From Janibacter endophyticus (GTDB lineage: Bacteria; Actinomycetota; Actinomycetes; Actinomycetales; Dermatophilaceae), in NCBI RefSeq assembly GCF_016888335.1, contig NZ_JAFEJG010000004.1:2480001-2544000 (forward strand): DNA of 64,000 bases, in the 5' to 3' direction. Of this stretch, positions 37,656 to 45,630 are shown piece by piece. The translations under genes were made by a program, and so were the position numbers. The notes under the pieces are model-generated. The model searched no databases. It was given only the letters and a program-made list of their open reading frames with translations, and had not been told where the DNA came from. Each line of letters starts with the position of its first letter. Positions within the stretch are counted from its first letter, which is position 1.

Positions 37656-38145
37656 GGCTCGGCAGACCGGCATCGACGACCTCGACGCACGCCTCATCAC
37701 CCTCCTCTCCGAGCAGCCGCAGATCGGCGTGCTCGGGGCCTCGAGGGCGCTCGGGGTCGCGCGCGGGACCGTCCAGGCACGGCTCGACCGGCTGCAGAGC
37801 ACGAGGGTGATCGCGTCGCTGGCCCCCGAGGTCGACCCGGGGGCGCTCGGGTACCCCGTCACCGCCTTCTGCACCCTCGAGATCAACCAGCGGCAGGGGC
37901 ACGAGCCGGTCGTCGCGCACCTCGAGGCCATCCCCGAGGTGCTCGAGATCCACTCGACGACCGGTCGCGGGGACCTCATCGTGCGGGTCGTCGCCCGCGA
38001 CAACGCCGACCTCGGCCGGGTCATCGACGAGATCATCGACGACGTCCACGTCAACCGCGCGAGCACCTCGATCGCCCTCGTGACGCACATGCACCTGCGC
38101 ACCGGACCGCTCGTGCGCAAGGCCGCGGAGCGCTCCGAGGACTAG
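37654..38145 (+). CDS. Lrp/AsnC-family transcriptional regulator
   Basis: A 163-residue regulator. The N-terminal helix-turn-helix (GIDDLDARLITLLSEQP to LGVARGTVQARLDRL) is followed by a RAM ligand-binding domain with HSTTGRGDLIVRVVARD. It is divergent from hppD, an arrangement common in actinobacteria, so it likely responds to an aromatic amino acid or keto acid and controls hppD. The start is uncertain (GTG 37636, ATG 37645 or ATG 37654); none has a Shine-Dalgarno. 37654 gives the usual short lead. Confidence 0.85.
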   Translation: MARQTGIDDLDARLITLLSEQPQIGVLGASRALGVARGTVQARLDRLQSTRVIASLAPEVDPGALGYPVTAFCTLEINQRQGHEPVVAHLEAIPEVLEIHSTTGRGDLIVRVVARDNADLGRVIDEIIDDVHVNRASTSIALVTHMHLRTGPLVRKAAERSED

Positions 38146-38422
38146 CGCCGCGGCGGCACCCCCTCGCGCGGGGTGACCGCCGGCGGCGCCGGTGGTGCCG
38201 CCGGCGCCGGGGCCGGGCACGAGGAGACCAGGTTCCGGTGGTTGATGATCCCGATCGTCGCCAGGCTCACCAGCACCCTGGCCATCTGACGCTCGTCGGG
38301 CCCGAGCCGGCCGACACCCCGCGGAAGAGGTTGAGCGCGCCGATCGTGCGGTCCCGCCGCCGCAGCGGCAGGGCCACTGCAGATCCGATTCCGCGTGTCG
38401 TCGCCCTCTCGACGAATCCGAC
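38142..38422 (-). pseudogene. Decayed GAF-domain regulator fragment (GAF/ANTAR type)
   Basis: On the minus strand one frame reads AVALPLRRRDRTIGALNLFRG and a shifted frame continues QMARVLVSLATIGIINHRNL. Together these match the end of the GAF domain in GAF-ANTAR regulators. A frameshift or small deletion lies between, there is no start, and the ANTAR RNA-binding domain is replaced by a Pro/Ala-rich tail. Its stop overlaps the Lrp gene's stop on the other strand. Confidence 0.65.
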
Positions 38423-38493
38423 CAGTCGCGCGCGTTCTGCTCCGTCGACGACGCGGTGACCGCGATGATCCCGTCGTGCGTGCCGATGCGTGC

Positions 38494-38770
38494 GCGGGTC
38501 AGGTCGTCCACATCGGCGACGACACGGAGATGACCCTCATCCACGACCTCGCGGCGATGGTCAGCGCCGCGGTCGGGGTGCCCAAGCAGGTGCAGCCCGC
38601 CCCCGCTCCACCCGGCTCGGTGCAGGTGCGCTCGCCCGACATCACCCGGCTGCGGCGGCCTCGTGGGGTACGAGCCGGCCACCTCGCTGGAGGAAGGCCT
38701 GGCCCTCACCTGGGCGTGGTACTCGGGCATCGCCGAGCGCGAGGAGCGCCTCGCCACCTCGAGCGCCTGA
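38494..38770 (+). pseudogene. Decayed NAD-dependent epimerase/dehydratase C-terminal fragment
   Basis: One frame reads VVHIGDDTEMTLIHDLAAMV and VRSPDITRLRR. After a shift near 38655 the next frame reads LVGYEPATSLEEGLALTWAW to a TGA at 38768. These are the last conserved blocks of extended short-chain NAD-epimerases. The Rossmann half is missing and the reading frame is broken, so this is a remnant. Confidence 0.7.
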
Positions 38771-38820
38771 CGGTCATCGGCCGCCAACGGTCAGCGGCCC
38801 CTGACGGTCAGCGGCGTCCG
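38770..38820. repeat. Three tandem 17-bp repeats
   Basis: ACGGTCATCGGC, ACGGTCAGCGGC and ACGGTCAGCGGC recur every 17 bp (38770, 38787, 38804). The last copy contains the stop codon of the helicase gene on the minus strand. No clear function. Confidence 0.6.
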
Positions 38821-40574
38821 ACGAACCAGCGCCGGATCGTCTCGATCCGCTCGGTGACCTGCTCGCTCGTGGCCGACGCGAGCTCAGGGCCGCCGCACGA
38901 GCGGCGCAGGTCCATGTGCACGTTGGCGTGCGGGACGCCCCTCTTCTGCGCGTAGGCGGAGACGAGCTTGTTGAGCTCCTTGCGCTGCGCGGCGAGCGCG
39001 CGGTGCGCCGACACCGGCTGGGCGGCCTCGGACTGCTTGCGTGTCCGGCCGGTCTTGGCCGACTGCTTGGTCTGCCGCTCGCTGAGGAGCGCGTGCACCT
39101 GGTCGGCCTCGAGCAGGCCGGGGAGTCCGAGGTAGTCCTGCTCGTCCTCCGAGCCCACCTCGGCGTGCAGGCCGAACTGCTTGCTGTCGAAGAGCACATG
39201 GTCGAAGTGCGCGTCTGACTCCAGCGCCTCGAACTGACCCTGGAGGTCGTCGCTCGCGGCCTCGGACGCGTTCGCCGCGGCGAGCAGACCCTCCTCCTCG
39301 GACCAGATCGGCGCCTCGTCGTCGGCGTCCTTGCGGCGGTCGAGGGCGTGGTCGCGCTCGACCTCCATGCTGCCCGCGTGGGCGAGGATCACCGGGACGC
39401 TCGGCAAGAAGACCGAGGCGGTCTCGCCCCGCTTGCGCGCCCGGACGAAGCGGCCGACGGCCTGGGCGAAGAAGAGCGGCGTCGACGTCGACGTCGCGTA
39501 CACGCCGACGCACAGGCGGGGCACGTCCACCCCTTCGGAGACCATGCGGACCGCGACCATCCAGCGCTGCGTCCCCTCGGCAAAGGTCTCGATGCGCGCG
39601 GAGCTGCCCGGGTCGTCGGAGAGGACGAGCGTCGGCTTCTCGCCGGTCACCTGCTCGAGGATCCGCGCGTAGGCGCGCGCCTGGGTCTGGTTGCTCGCGA
39701 TGACGAGCCCACCGGCGTCGTCGACGTGGCGGCGCACCTCGGTGAGCCGCTTGTCGGCGGCCTGGAGGACCGAGGGGACCCACTCCCCCTTCGGGTCCAG
39801 CGCGGTGCGCCAGGCCTGCGCGGCGACGTCCTTGGTCATCGGCTCCCCGAGGCGGGCGGCGACCTCGTCGCCGGCCCGGGTGCGCCAGCGCATCCCACCG
39901 CCGTACGCCATGAAGAGGACCGGCCGCACGACGTGGTCGGCGAGCGCCTGGGCGTAGCCGTAGGTGTAGTCGGCCGACGAGCGCAGGATCCCGTCGTCGC
40001 CGTACTCGTAGGTGACGAAGGGGATGGGGTTGGTGTCGGAGCGGAAGGGCGTCCCGGTGAGGGCCAGCCGGCGGGTGCCGTGCTCGAAGGCCTGGCGGAT
40101 CGCGCTGCCCCACGACTTGTTGTCGCCGCCGTGGTGGATCTCGTCGAGGATGACGAAGGTCCGGCTCGCCCGGGTGCGTCCCTCGTGGACCGCGGGGTTG
40201 GCCGCGACCTGGGCGTAGGTGACGGCGACGCCGTCGTAGTCACGACTCGTCACGCCGACGGTGTTGGAGAACTTCGGGTCGAGGTGGATCCCGACGCGAC
40301 CGGCCGCGTCGGCCCACTGCGTCTTGAGGTGCTCGGTCGGGGCGACGACGGTGACCGCGTCGACCTCCCCCTTCGCCAGCAGCTCGGCAGCCACCCGGAG
40401 GGCGAAGGTCGTCTTGCCCGCGCCGGGGGTCGCGACGGCGAGGAAGTCACGGGCCGCGCTCGTGAGGTAGCGCTCCAGCGCGTCGGCCTGCCAGGCCCGC
40501 AGGGCTCCGGCGGTACCCCACGCCGCCCGCTCCGGGAAGGCGGGTGAGAGGTGGGAGGCGGCGTGCTGACTCAT
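38808..40574 (-). CDS. DEAD/DEAH-box superfamily 2 helicase
   Basis: A 588-residue SF2 helicase/ATPase. Motif I is TPGAGKTTFALRV (about residue 50), motif II ILDEIHHGG (DEIH), motif III ALTGTPFRSD and motif VI QAVGRFVRARKRG. The RecA-like C-terminal domain has MVSEGVDVPRLCVGVYAT. An unassigned C-terminal region of about 180 residues contains a single CGG site and many charged residues. It resembles restriction-enzyme type/XPB-like helicases that are widespread in actinobacteria as single genes. No methylase or nuclease partner is nearby, so it is probably a housekeeping DNA repair factor. Confidence 0.85.
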   Translation of the reverse strand: MSQHAASHLSPAFPERAAWGTAGALRAWQADALERYLTSAARDFLAVATPGAGKTTFALRVAAELLAKGEVDAVTVVAPTEHLKTQWADAAGRVGIHLDPKFSNTVGVTSRDYDGVAVTYAQVAANPAVHEGRTRASRTFVILDEIHHGGDNKSWGSAIRQAFEHGTRRLALTGTPFRSDTNPIPFVTYEYGDDGILRSSADYTYGYAQALADHVVRPVLFMAYGGGMRWRTRAGDEVAARLGEPMTKDVAAQAWRTALDPKGEWVPSVLQAADKRLTEVRRHVDDAGGLVIASNQTQARAYARILEQVTGEKPTLVLSDDPGSSARIETFAEGTQRWMVAVRMVSEGVDVPRLCVGVYATSTSTPLFFAQAVGRFVRARKRGETASVFLPSVPVILAHAGSMEVERDHALDRRKDADDEAPIWSEEEGLLAAANASEAASDDLQGQFEALESDAHFDHVLFDSKQFGLHAEVGSEDEQDYLGLPGLLEADQVHALLSERQTKQSAKTGRTRKQSEAAQPVSAHRALAAQRKELNKLVSAYAQKRGVPHANVHMDLRRSCGGPELASATSEQVTERIETIRRWFVGRR

Positions 40575-40630
40575 GTCGCCGTCCAGGTTAGGTCACGGCG
40601 GCGACAGCTCAGACCACGAGGACGTGAGGG

Positions 40631-40960
40631 TCAGTCCTCGCCGTCCTGCGGGTCGCGCAGACCCTGCCAGATCTCCCGGCACTCCGGGCACACGGGGAAC
40701 TTCTCCGGGTCGCGGCCCGGGATCCACTTCTTGCCGCAGAGCGCCGTGACCGGCTCGCCGGTCAGCGCCGACTCAAGGATCTTCTCCTTGCGCACGTAGT
40801 GCGAGAAGCGCTCGTGGTCACCCGGCTCCTGCACCTGCGTGGTCGCCTCGGTCTCCGTGCGCTCGAGGACGCTCGTCGAGGTCCCGGTGCCGCCGGGCTC
40901 CTCGAGGCTCCCCGGGTTGCCCGGGTCGGTGCTCATGACGGGTCGCTGCAGCGCGCTCAT
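40631..40960 (-). CDS. DUF3039 zinc-ribbon-like protein
   Basis: A 109-residue actinobacterial protein. A disordered Ser/Thr/Glu N-terminus of about 45 residues precedes the conserved block HERFSHYVRKEKILESAL and GEPVTALCGKKWIPGRDPEKF with PVCPECREIW. The single Cys and the CPEC pair could bind zinc. The function is unknown. The start ATG at 40960 is supported by TAGACT 7 nt upstream, a leaderless arrangement, which argues against the ATG at 40936. Confidence 0.82.
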   Translation of the reverse strand: MSALQRPVMSTDPGNPGSLEEPGGTGTSTSVLERTETEATTQVQEPGDHERFSHYVRKEKILESALTGEPVTALCGKKWIPGRDPEKFPVCPECREIWQGLRDPQDGED

Positions 40961-40967
40961 GGCCCCG

Positions 40968-40973
40968 AGTCTA
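40968..40973 (-). promoter_or_regulatory. -10 element of the DUF3039 gene, leaderless arrangement
   Basis: TAGACT on the minus strand, 7 nt before the ATG at 40960; this selects that ATG as the start. Confidence 0.5.
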
Positions 40974-40983
40974 GGGCGGAGCC

Positions 40984-41538
40984 TCAGTTGTGCGACGGAT
41001 CGTCCGGGTAGGTCGAGACCCACGCCATGAGACCGCGCTGGCGGCGCAGGACCCGGCGCCACAGCGTCGCGGGCTCCCCGTCGAAGACGTCGCCGATCTC
41101 GGCATCGACGACGAACCAGCCACCCCGCTCGATCTCGTCGGCGAGTTGGTCAGCACCCCACCCGGCGTAGCCGGCGAAGATCCGCAGTGCGCTGATGCTC
41201 GGCCACACCTGGGACTGCTCCGTGTCGAGGTCGACGAGGCCGATCGCCCCGAAGAGCCGCTTCACCCCTTCGGGCGGAAGGCCATCACCCGGCACGGCGA
41301 CGAGGCCGACCGCGGAGTCGGTCTGCACGGGTCCACCCTGGAAGACCATCTGCGGCTCGCTCGCGCCGTCCTGCCAGCCTGGCAGGACGGCGTCGATCGG
41401 AGCCTGGACGGGCTTGTTGAGGACGACACCCTCGGCGGTCTGCTCGTCGTGCGCGAGCAGCAGGACGACGCTGCGCTCGAAGACACCGTCGGTGATCTCC
41501 GGGGTGCTGACGAGCAGTCGTCCCGCGAGGCTGTCCAT
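40984..41538 (-). CDS. YqgE/AlgH family protein
   Basis: A 184-residue protein of the YqgE/AlgH (UPF0301) family. Signatures are LAGRLLVSTPEITDGVFERS, VVLLLAHDEQTAEGVVLNKP, VFQGGPV and IFAGYAGWGADQLADEIERG. Members are cytoplasmic and of uncertain function; in pseudomonads AlgH influences alginate regulation. It lies 22 bp upstream of the DUF3039 promoter on the same strand. Confidence 0.92.
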   Translation of the reverse strand: MDSLAGRLLVSTPEITDGVFERSVVLLLAHDEQTAEGVVLNKPVQAPIDAVLPGWQDGASEPQMVFQGGPVQTDSAVGLVAVPGDGLPPEGVKRLFGAIGLVDLDTEQSQVWPSISALRIFAGYAGWGADQLADEIERGGWFVVDAEIGDVFDGEPATLWRRVLRRQRGLMAWVSTYPDDPSHN

Positions 41539-41552
41539 GCCCCTAGTGTCCC

Positions 41553-43712
41553 TCAGTCGCGGTCGCGGCGAGCCGGCCGGTAGGAGGACCGGTCGTCCCG
41601 GTAGCCACCCTCACGGCGCGGGCGGTCGCTGCCGCCGCGGTAGCCGCCACCGTCGCGGCGCGGACCACCCTCGCGGCGCGGGCCACCCTCGCCGCGGTAG
41701 CCGCCGCTGCGCTGGCCACGCGGGCCGCCGGTGCCGCTGTGCTTGCGGGCCGGGCGCGGGTCGAGCAGCTTGCGGAAGTCCGCCTCGTCGATCGGCGCGC
41801 CGCTGACCGGTGTCGCACCCGCGGCCTCGAGGACCTCGTCGCCGGGAGCCGTCTTGACCGGTCGGGCGTCGAGCCCGGCGTCGGCGGCCATCCGCTCCAT
41901 CGTCTTGCGCTGGTGCGGGAGCGCCAGCGTGACGACGGTGCCCTTCTCCCCCGCACGAGCGGTGCGGCCGGCGCGGTGGAGGTAGTCCTTGTGGTCGGCG
42001 GGCGGGTCGGCCTGCAGGACGACGGAGACGTCGTCGACGTGGATGCCGCGGGCGGCGACGTCCGTCGCGACGAGCACCGGGATCGAGCCGGTGCGGAAGG
42101 CCCCGAGGACCTTGTTGCGCGCGCCCTGGGTCAGGCCGCCGTGCAGCGCCGCGGCACGGACACCGGACTCGCGGAGCTGGCGGGCGACGCGGTCGGCGCC
42201 GAGCTTGGTGCGGCAGAAGACGACCGTGCGGCCCTCGCGGTTGGCGAGCTCGGCGGTGATGACCTTCTTGTGCTGCGGGTCGATGAGCAGGATGTGGTGC
42301 TCCATCGTGTCGACCGAGGCGGTGACGTCGTTCGTCGAGTGGGTCACCGGGTCGACGAGGTAGCGCTGGACGAGGCCGTCGACGCCCTTGTCGAGGGTCG
42401 CGGAGAAGAGCAGCCGCTGGCCGCCCGCCGGCACCTCGTCGAGGACCCGGGTCACGGCCGGGACGAAGCCCATGTCGGCCATGTGGTCGGCCTCGTCGAG
42501 GATGGTCACCTCGATGGAGTCGAGGATGACGGCCTCACGGTCGAGCAGGTCGACGAGACGGCCGGGGGTCGCGATGAGGATGTCGACGCCCTTGTCGAGC
42601 GCGGCGATCTGCCCGGTGTAGGACAGTCCCCCGGCGACGAGCTTGTGGCGTAGGCCCATGACGTGGACGAGAGGCTCGAGCGAGTCGCTCACCTGCATCG
42701 CGAGCTCGCGGGTCGGGACGAGGATCAGCGCGCGCGGGCGTCGCGGCTGCGAGCGCTCACCGGCAAGGCGGGTGATCGTCGGCAGGCCGAAGGCGAGGGT
42801 CTTGCCCGAGCCGGTCTGGCCACGACCGAGGACGTCCTTGCCCGCGAGGGCGTCGGGGATCGTCGCCTCCTGGATCGGGAAGGGCTCGGTGATGCCCTCC
42901 CGGGCGAGCCGCTCGACGATGCGCTCGGGCAGGCCGAGCGCGGCGAAGCCGTTGTCCTCGGCGACCTCGACCTGGCCGGTGCGGCTCGTGCGGGCCGCCG
43001 AGACCCAGGTGTCGGCCTCCATGCGCTCGGCCTCGGGGTCGTGCTGCGGCTCGATACCGGTCTGCTCCCGGTCGAAGCGAGGGCGGTAGCCGCGGCGCTC
43101 GTCGCGTGGGCCGCGACCCTCGAAGCGACGGTTGTCACCGCGGCTGTCGCGACGGTCGCCTCCGCGGTCGTCACGACGCTCCCAGCCACGGTCGTCGCGG
43201 GCCGGACGCCGCTCGTCGCGCTCGAAGCGGCGCGGACGGTCGTCCCGGGCGGGCCGGCGCTCGTCGCGCTCGAAGCGGCGCGGACGGTCGTCACGGGCGG
43301 GCCGGCGGTCGTCACGACGGTCGTCCCGACGCTCCCAGCGCTTGCCGCCGCCGAACTCGGTGCCGTCCTTGCTCACCCGGCGCGGCCGGTCGTCGAAGGA
43401 GCGGTCGTCCCGGCGGGCCGGGCGGTCGTCGTAGCGGCGCGGGCCGTCGTCCCGACGCGGGCGGTCCCCGTAGGAGCGGTCGTCACGACGTGCCGGTCGG
43501 TCACCGTACGGACGGTCGTCGCGCCGGGGACGGTCGTCGAAGCGACCACCCTCGCTACGGACCGGACGCTTGGCGGGGCGACGGGTCTCCCCCTTCGCCC
43601 CCTCGCTCGGCCCCTGGCCGCGATGAAACGGCTTCTTGGGACCCTTCGGGGACTTCTTGACGGCGGCGGCCTTCTGGGCAGCGGACCAGCGGGGCTTCTT
43701 GTTCGTGGGCAT
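41553..43712 (-). CDS. DEAD-box RNA helicase with long Arg/Asp-rich N-terminal tail
   Basis: A 719-residue RNA helicase. The first 245 residues are a low-complexity RDD-rich tail (RRDDRPYGDRPARRDDR pattern) after a basic start. The core then shows the Q motif with FPIQEATIP, motif I GQTGSGKTLAF, PTRELAMQV, DEAD in ILDEADHMADMGF, SAT, and HRAGRTARAGEKG. A Gly/Arg-rich C-terminus (GGYRGEGGPRREGGPRR) follows. Such tails bind RNA and promote condensate formation; cold-shock and ribosome-assembly roles are known for the family. The ATG at 43712 (MPTNKKPRWSAAQ) is used. Confidence 0.93.
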   Translation of the reverse strand: MPTNKKPRWSAAQKAAAVKKSPKGPKKPFHRGQGPSEGAKGETRRPAKRPVRSEGGRFDDRPRRDDRPYGDRPARRDDRSYGDRPRRDDGPRRYDDRPARRDDRSFDDRPRRVSKDGTEFGGGKRWERRDDRRDDRRPARDDRPRRFERDERRPARDDRPRRFERDERRPARDDRGWERRDDRGGDRRDSRGDNRRFEGRGPRDERRGYRPRFDREQTGIEPQHDPEAERMEADTWVSAARTSRTGQVEVAEDNGFAALGLPERIVERLAREGITEPFPIQEATIPDALAGKDVLGRGQTGSGKTLAFGLPTITRLAGERSQPRRPRALILVPTRELAMQVSDSLEPLVHVMGLRHKLVAGGLSYTGQIAALDKGVDILIATPGRLVDLLDREAVILDSIEVTILDEADHMADMGFVPAVTRVLDEVPAGGQRLLFSATLDKGVDGLVQRYLVDPVTHSTNDVTASVDTMEHHILLIDPQHKKVITAELANREGRTVVFCRTKLGADRVARQLRESGVRAAALHGGLTQGARNKVLGAFRTGSIPVLVATDVAARGIHVDDVSVVLQADPPADHKDYLHRAGRTARAGEKGTVVTLALPHQRKTMERMAADAGLDARPVKTAPGDEVLEAAGATPVSGAPIDEADFRKLLDPRPARKHSGTGGPRGQRSGGYRGEGGPRREGGPRRDGGGYRGGSDRPRREGGYRDDRSSYRPARRDRD
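43189..43316. repeat. 48-bp tandem repeat in the helicase N-terminal tail
   Basis: Two nearly identical 48-bp copies begin at 43189 and 43237, with a partial third from 43285. They encode the 16-residue unit ARDDRPRRFERDERRP. This is an in-frame coding repeat whose copy number could change without breaking the gene. Confidence 0.75.
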
Positions 43713-43924
43713 ACGGAAAAACACCTTCTCGGCTCGGGCAGACACGCCTCGAGCCACCGACGAAGGGGTGACCGCACCAGACGAGTCTTCAGGCGCCTGC
43801 GGCGCCAGCGGACCGGGCGGCATCTGTTGCGGCCCGGCATCATCACGGGGCTAGGGGAAACGGGGGGCGACCGTCCGGCCGCAGGGGGCGCAGCGGTGCG
43901 CGTCCGTGATGGGGAGGTACCAGT

Positions 43925-44305
43925 CTACCAGCGCGAAGGGGTCTGCTCGGACCGGCGGGCGACGGCCCGGCGGCGCATCGCCCGGGCGAGCCACCAGCCG
44001 AGGGCCACCCCGACGAGGTCGGCGACGACGTCCCACGGGTCGCCGGTCCGCCTCGCGAGGAGTCGCGCCTGGACGAGCTCGCTCACCGGCGCGTGGAGCG
44101 CGAGCAGCAGCGGCCACCAGCCCCCCGCCCCGCGGAGGACACCGAGCAGCGCCGGGATGCCGAAGAGCAGCCCATGGACCAGCTTGTCGTTGATCTCGAG
44201 ACCGCCCCCGGTCGGCGTCGGGTCGTAGAGGCCGTAGAGGTGGACCGCGAGCGCGACGACGAGCAGCCCCGTGAGCACGCGACGGTGGAGGAGGAGCCGG
44301 GGCAC
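43925..44305 (-). CDS. VanZ-like family membrane protein
   Basis: A 126-residue protein with four hydrophobic segments. It shows the VanZ pattern: NDKLVHGLLFGIPALLGVL, then LALHAPVSELVQARLLARRTGDPWDVVADLVGVALG compressed into the usual SE...R..D..D..AN layout. VanZ homologues can confer teicoplanin resistance, but most VanZ-like proteins are uncharacterised. GTG start. It is divergent from trxA with a 43-bp gap. Confidence 0.8.
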   Translation of the reverse strand: MPRLLLHRRVLTGLLVVALAVHLYGLYDPTPTGGGLEINDKLVHGLLFGIPALLGVLRGAGGWWPLLLALHAPVSELVQARLLARRTGDPWDVVADLVGVALGWWLARAMRRRAVARRSEQTPSRW

Positions 44306-44336
44306 GTCGACGATGGAAGCACACCGGCGTCGTGCT

Positions 44337-44342
44337 TACAGT
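44337..44342 (+). promoter_or_regulatory. -10 element of trxA, leaderless arrangement
   Basis: TACAGT lies 6 nt before the trxA ATG, with no Shine-Dalgarno in the gap. Confidence 0.5.
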
Positions 44343-44348
44343 GGCGGT

Positions 44349-44735
44349 ATGACTTCCCCCATCGACCTCGACCTCGACGGCTTCCGCAGCACCGTGACCG
44401 AGGGCGGCACCGTCCTCGTCGACTTCTGGGCGACGTGGTGCGGCCCGTGCCGACAGTTCGGCCCCGTCTTCGAGGAGGCCGCCGGCAAGCACGAGGACAT
44501 CACCTTCGCCAAGGTGGACATCGACGAGAACCCCGAGCTCGCCTCGATGGCCAACGTCACGAGCGTGCCCACGCTCATGGCCTTCCGCGAGGGGATCCTC
44601 CTCCACCAGTCCGCCGGCGCCCTGCCCAAGGCCCAGCTCGAGGAGCTCATCGTCGCGGTCCAGGGCGTCGACATGGACGCCGTCAAGGCCGAGATCGCCT
44701 CGCGCCAGGAGGGCGAGGGGACGATGGAGGTCTGA
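44349..44735 (+). CDS. trxA: Thioredoxin
   Basis: A 128-residue thioredoxin with the active site FWATWCGPCRQF (WCGPC) and the cis-Pro in TSVPTLMAF. Residues 108-128 are a short extra C-terminal helix and charged tail. It reduces disulfides in the cytoplasm and could supply the Bcp peroxiredoxin in this window. No thioredoxin reductase is adjacent. Confidence 0.93.
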   Translation: MTSPIDLDLDGFRSTVTEGGTVLVDFWATWCGPCRQFGPVFEEAAGKHEDITFAKVDIDENPELASMANVTSVPTLMAFREGILLHQSAGALPKAQLEELIVAVQGVDMDAVKAEIASRQEGEGTMEV

Positions 44736-44762
44736 CTCCTCCCCCTTCGCCCCGAGGCACGA

Positions 44763-44799
44763 CGAGGCCCGCCACCGACGGATGTCGGGGCGGGCCTCG
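44763..44799. terminator. Bidirectional hairpin between trxA and tmRNA
   Basis: CGAGGCCCGCC pairs with GGCGGGCCTCG (11 bp). An inner 5-bp stem (CCGAC/GTCGG) closes a 4-nt loop. It lies 27 bp after the trxA stop and 22 bp beyond the tmRNA 3' end, so it can stop both converging transcripts. Confidence 0.75.
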
Positions 44800-44821
44800 C
44801 GCGGTGCTGACGTGGTCACGG

Positions 44822-45187
44822 TGGTGGAGGTGGCGGGAATCGAACCCGCGTCCACTGGCAGACGAGCAGGACTTCTCCGGGTGCAGTGCGCTATGGATTT
44901 TCTCGGCCCCAGGGCTGGCACGCACACCTTCCCTGACAGGCCCAGTCGAGCAAGAGTCCCGCAGCGTCCCCCGACATGACGCTGCAGCAAGATCTCTAGA
45001 TGACGCTGGGAGCTAAGCCGAGATCATGCTTAGGCCAACGGACTTCGGGCTCGCTCAGGCGGCGAGGGCGAAGTCGGTGCGCTTGGAGTCGGCACCTATG
45101 TGTTTGCACGGGGCGTTGACGAGATGACCGTGCATCCTCGACCCGCTTCTCCTGCAGGACCGACCAGTGTCGAAACCGATCACCCCC
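44822..45187 (-). ncRNA. ssrA: Transfer-messenger RNA (tmRNA)
   Basis: A 366-nt gene on the minus strand. The 5' end GGGGGTG pairs with CACCTCC at the 3' end, and the T-arm is CGGGTTCGATTCCCG with an encoded CCA. The tag reading frame at 45055-45093 encodes ADSKRTDFALAA followed by TGA, a typical proteolysis tag ending in ALAA. With SmpB, encoded 0.45 kb away, it rescues stalled ribosomes. The TFALAA-type C-terminus is recognised by ClpXP and related proteases; clpS is also in this window. Confidence 0.96.
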
Positions 45188-45304
45188 GTGAGAGTGTCCA
45201 CGTCACGCTGTTGAGTTGTCTGGCAAGTATCCCTGCCAACGCCGACAACGCCAAGCGCATTCCCCCGCGCGGCCGGCCCAGATTGCCCCTCCCTCTCCCC
45301 CGCA

Positions 45305-45319
45305 CAGGTCGTTGACCTG
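45305..45319 (+). promoter_or_regulatory. CAGGTC-GTT-GACCTG dyad and -10 upstream of csbD
   Basis: A dyad with perfect 6-bp arms and a 3-nt centre lies 5 bp before TATGGT (45324-45329), a good -10 element for csbD. The dyad would cover the -35 region, so a repressor or activator site is possible. Confidence 0.35.
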
Positions 45320-45359
45320 CCCCTATGGTGAAGAGACCCCACCAACCAGGAGGCACATC

Positions 45360-45530
45360 ATGGGTATCGGTGACAAGATCGACAACGCCAAGGACCAGGC
45401 CATCGGCAAGGGCAAGCAGGCCGTCGGCGACGCCAAGGACGACCCGAACATGCAGGCCGAGGGTCAGGCGCAGGAGACCAAGGGCGACCTCAAGGCCGCC
45501 GGCGAGAAGGTCAAGGACGCTTTCAAGTGA
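45360..45530 (+). CDS. CsbD-family stress protein
   Basis: A 56-residue hydrophilic protein, mostly Lys, Asp, Gly and Ala, with the CsbD pattern GIGDKIDNAKDQAIGKGKQA and QAEGQAQETKGDLK. CsbD proteins are abundant general-stress proteins without known enzymatic function. A strong Shine-Dalgarno AGGAGG precedes the ATG. It ends before a strong hairpin at 45547. Confidence 0.9.
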   Translation: MGIGDKIDNAKDQAIGKGKQAVGDAKDDPNMQAEGQAQETKGDLKAAGEKVKDAFK

Positions 45531-45546
45531 TCTGACCGATCGCATG

Positions 45547-45590
45547 ACGAAGGGGGACGGATCCGCCGAGGCGGGCCCGTCCCCCTTCGT
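45547..45590. terminator. Bidirectional hairpin between csbD and smpB
   Basis: ACGAAGGGGGACGG pairs with CCGTCCCCCTTCGT (14 bp), with an inner CCGCC/GGCGG helix. It lies 16 bp after the csbD stop and 40 bp beyond the convergent smpB stop. It carries CGAAGGGG in both arms. Confidence 0.8.
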
Positions 45591-45630
45591 CGTCCCGCTC
45601 CCTGAGGTGCGACGGAGGAGCCGCGAAGGG

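Noticed and set aside
38395-38955. A 186-codon frame taken as a real gene
   Set aside because: Only its middle matches the epimerase family, then it shifts frame and runs over the helicase 3' end; treated as a pseudogene.
43189-43316. CRISPR-like repeats
   Set aside because: The repeats are directly adjoining, in frame with the helicase and have no unique spacers.
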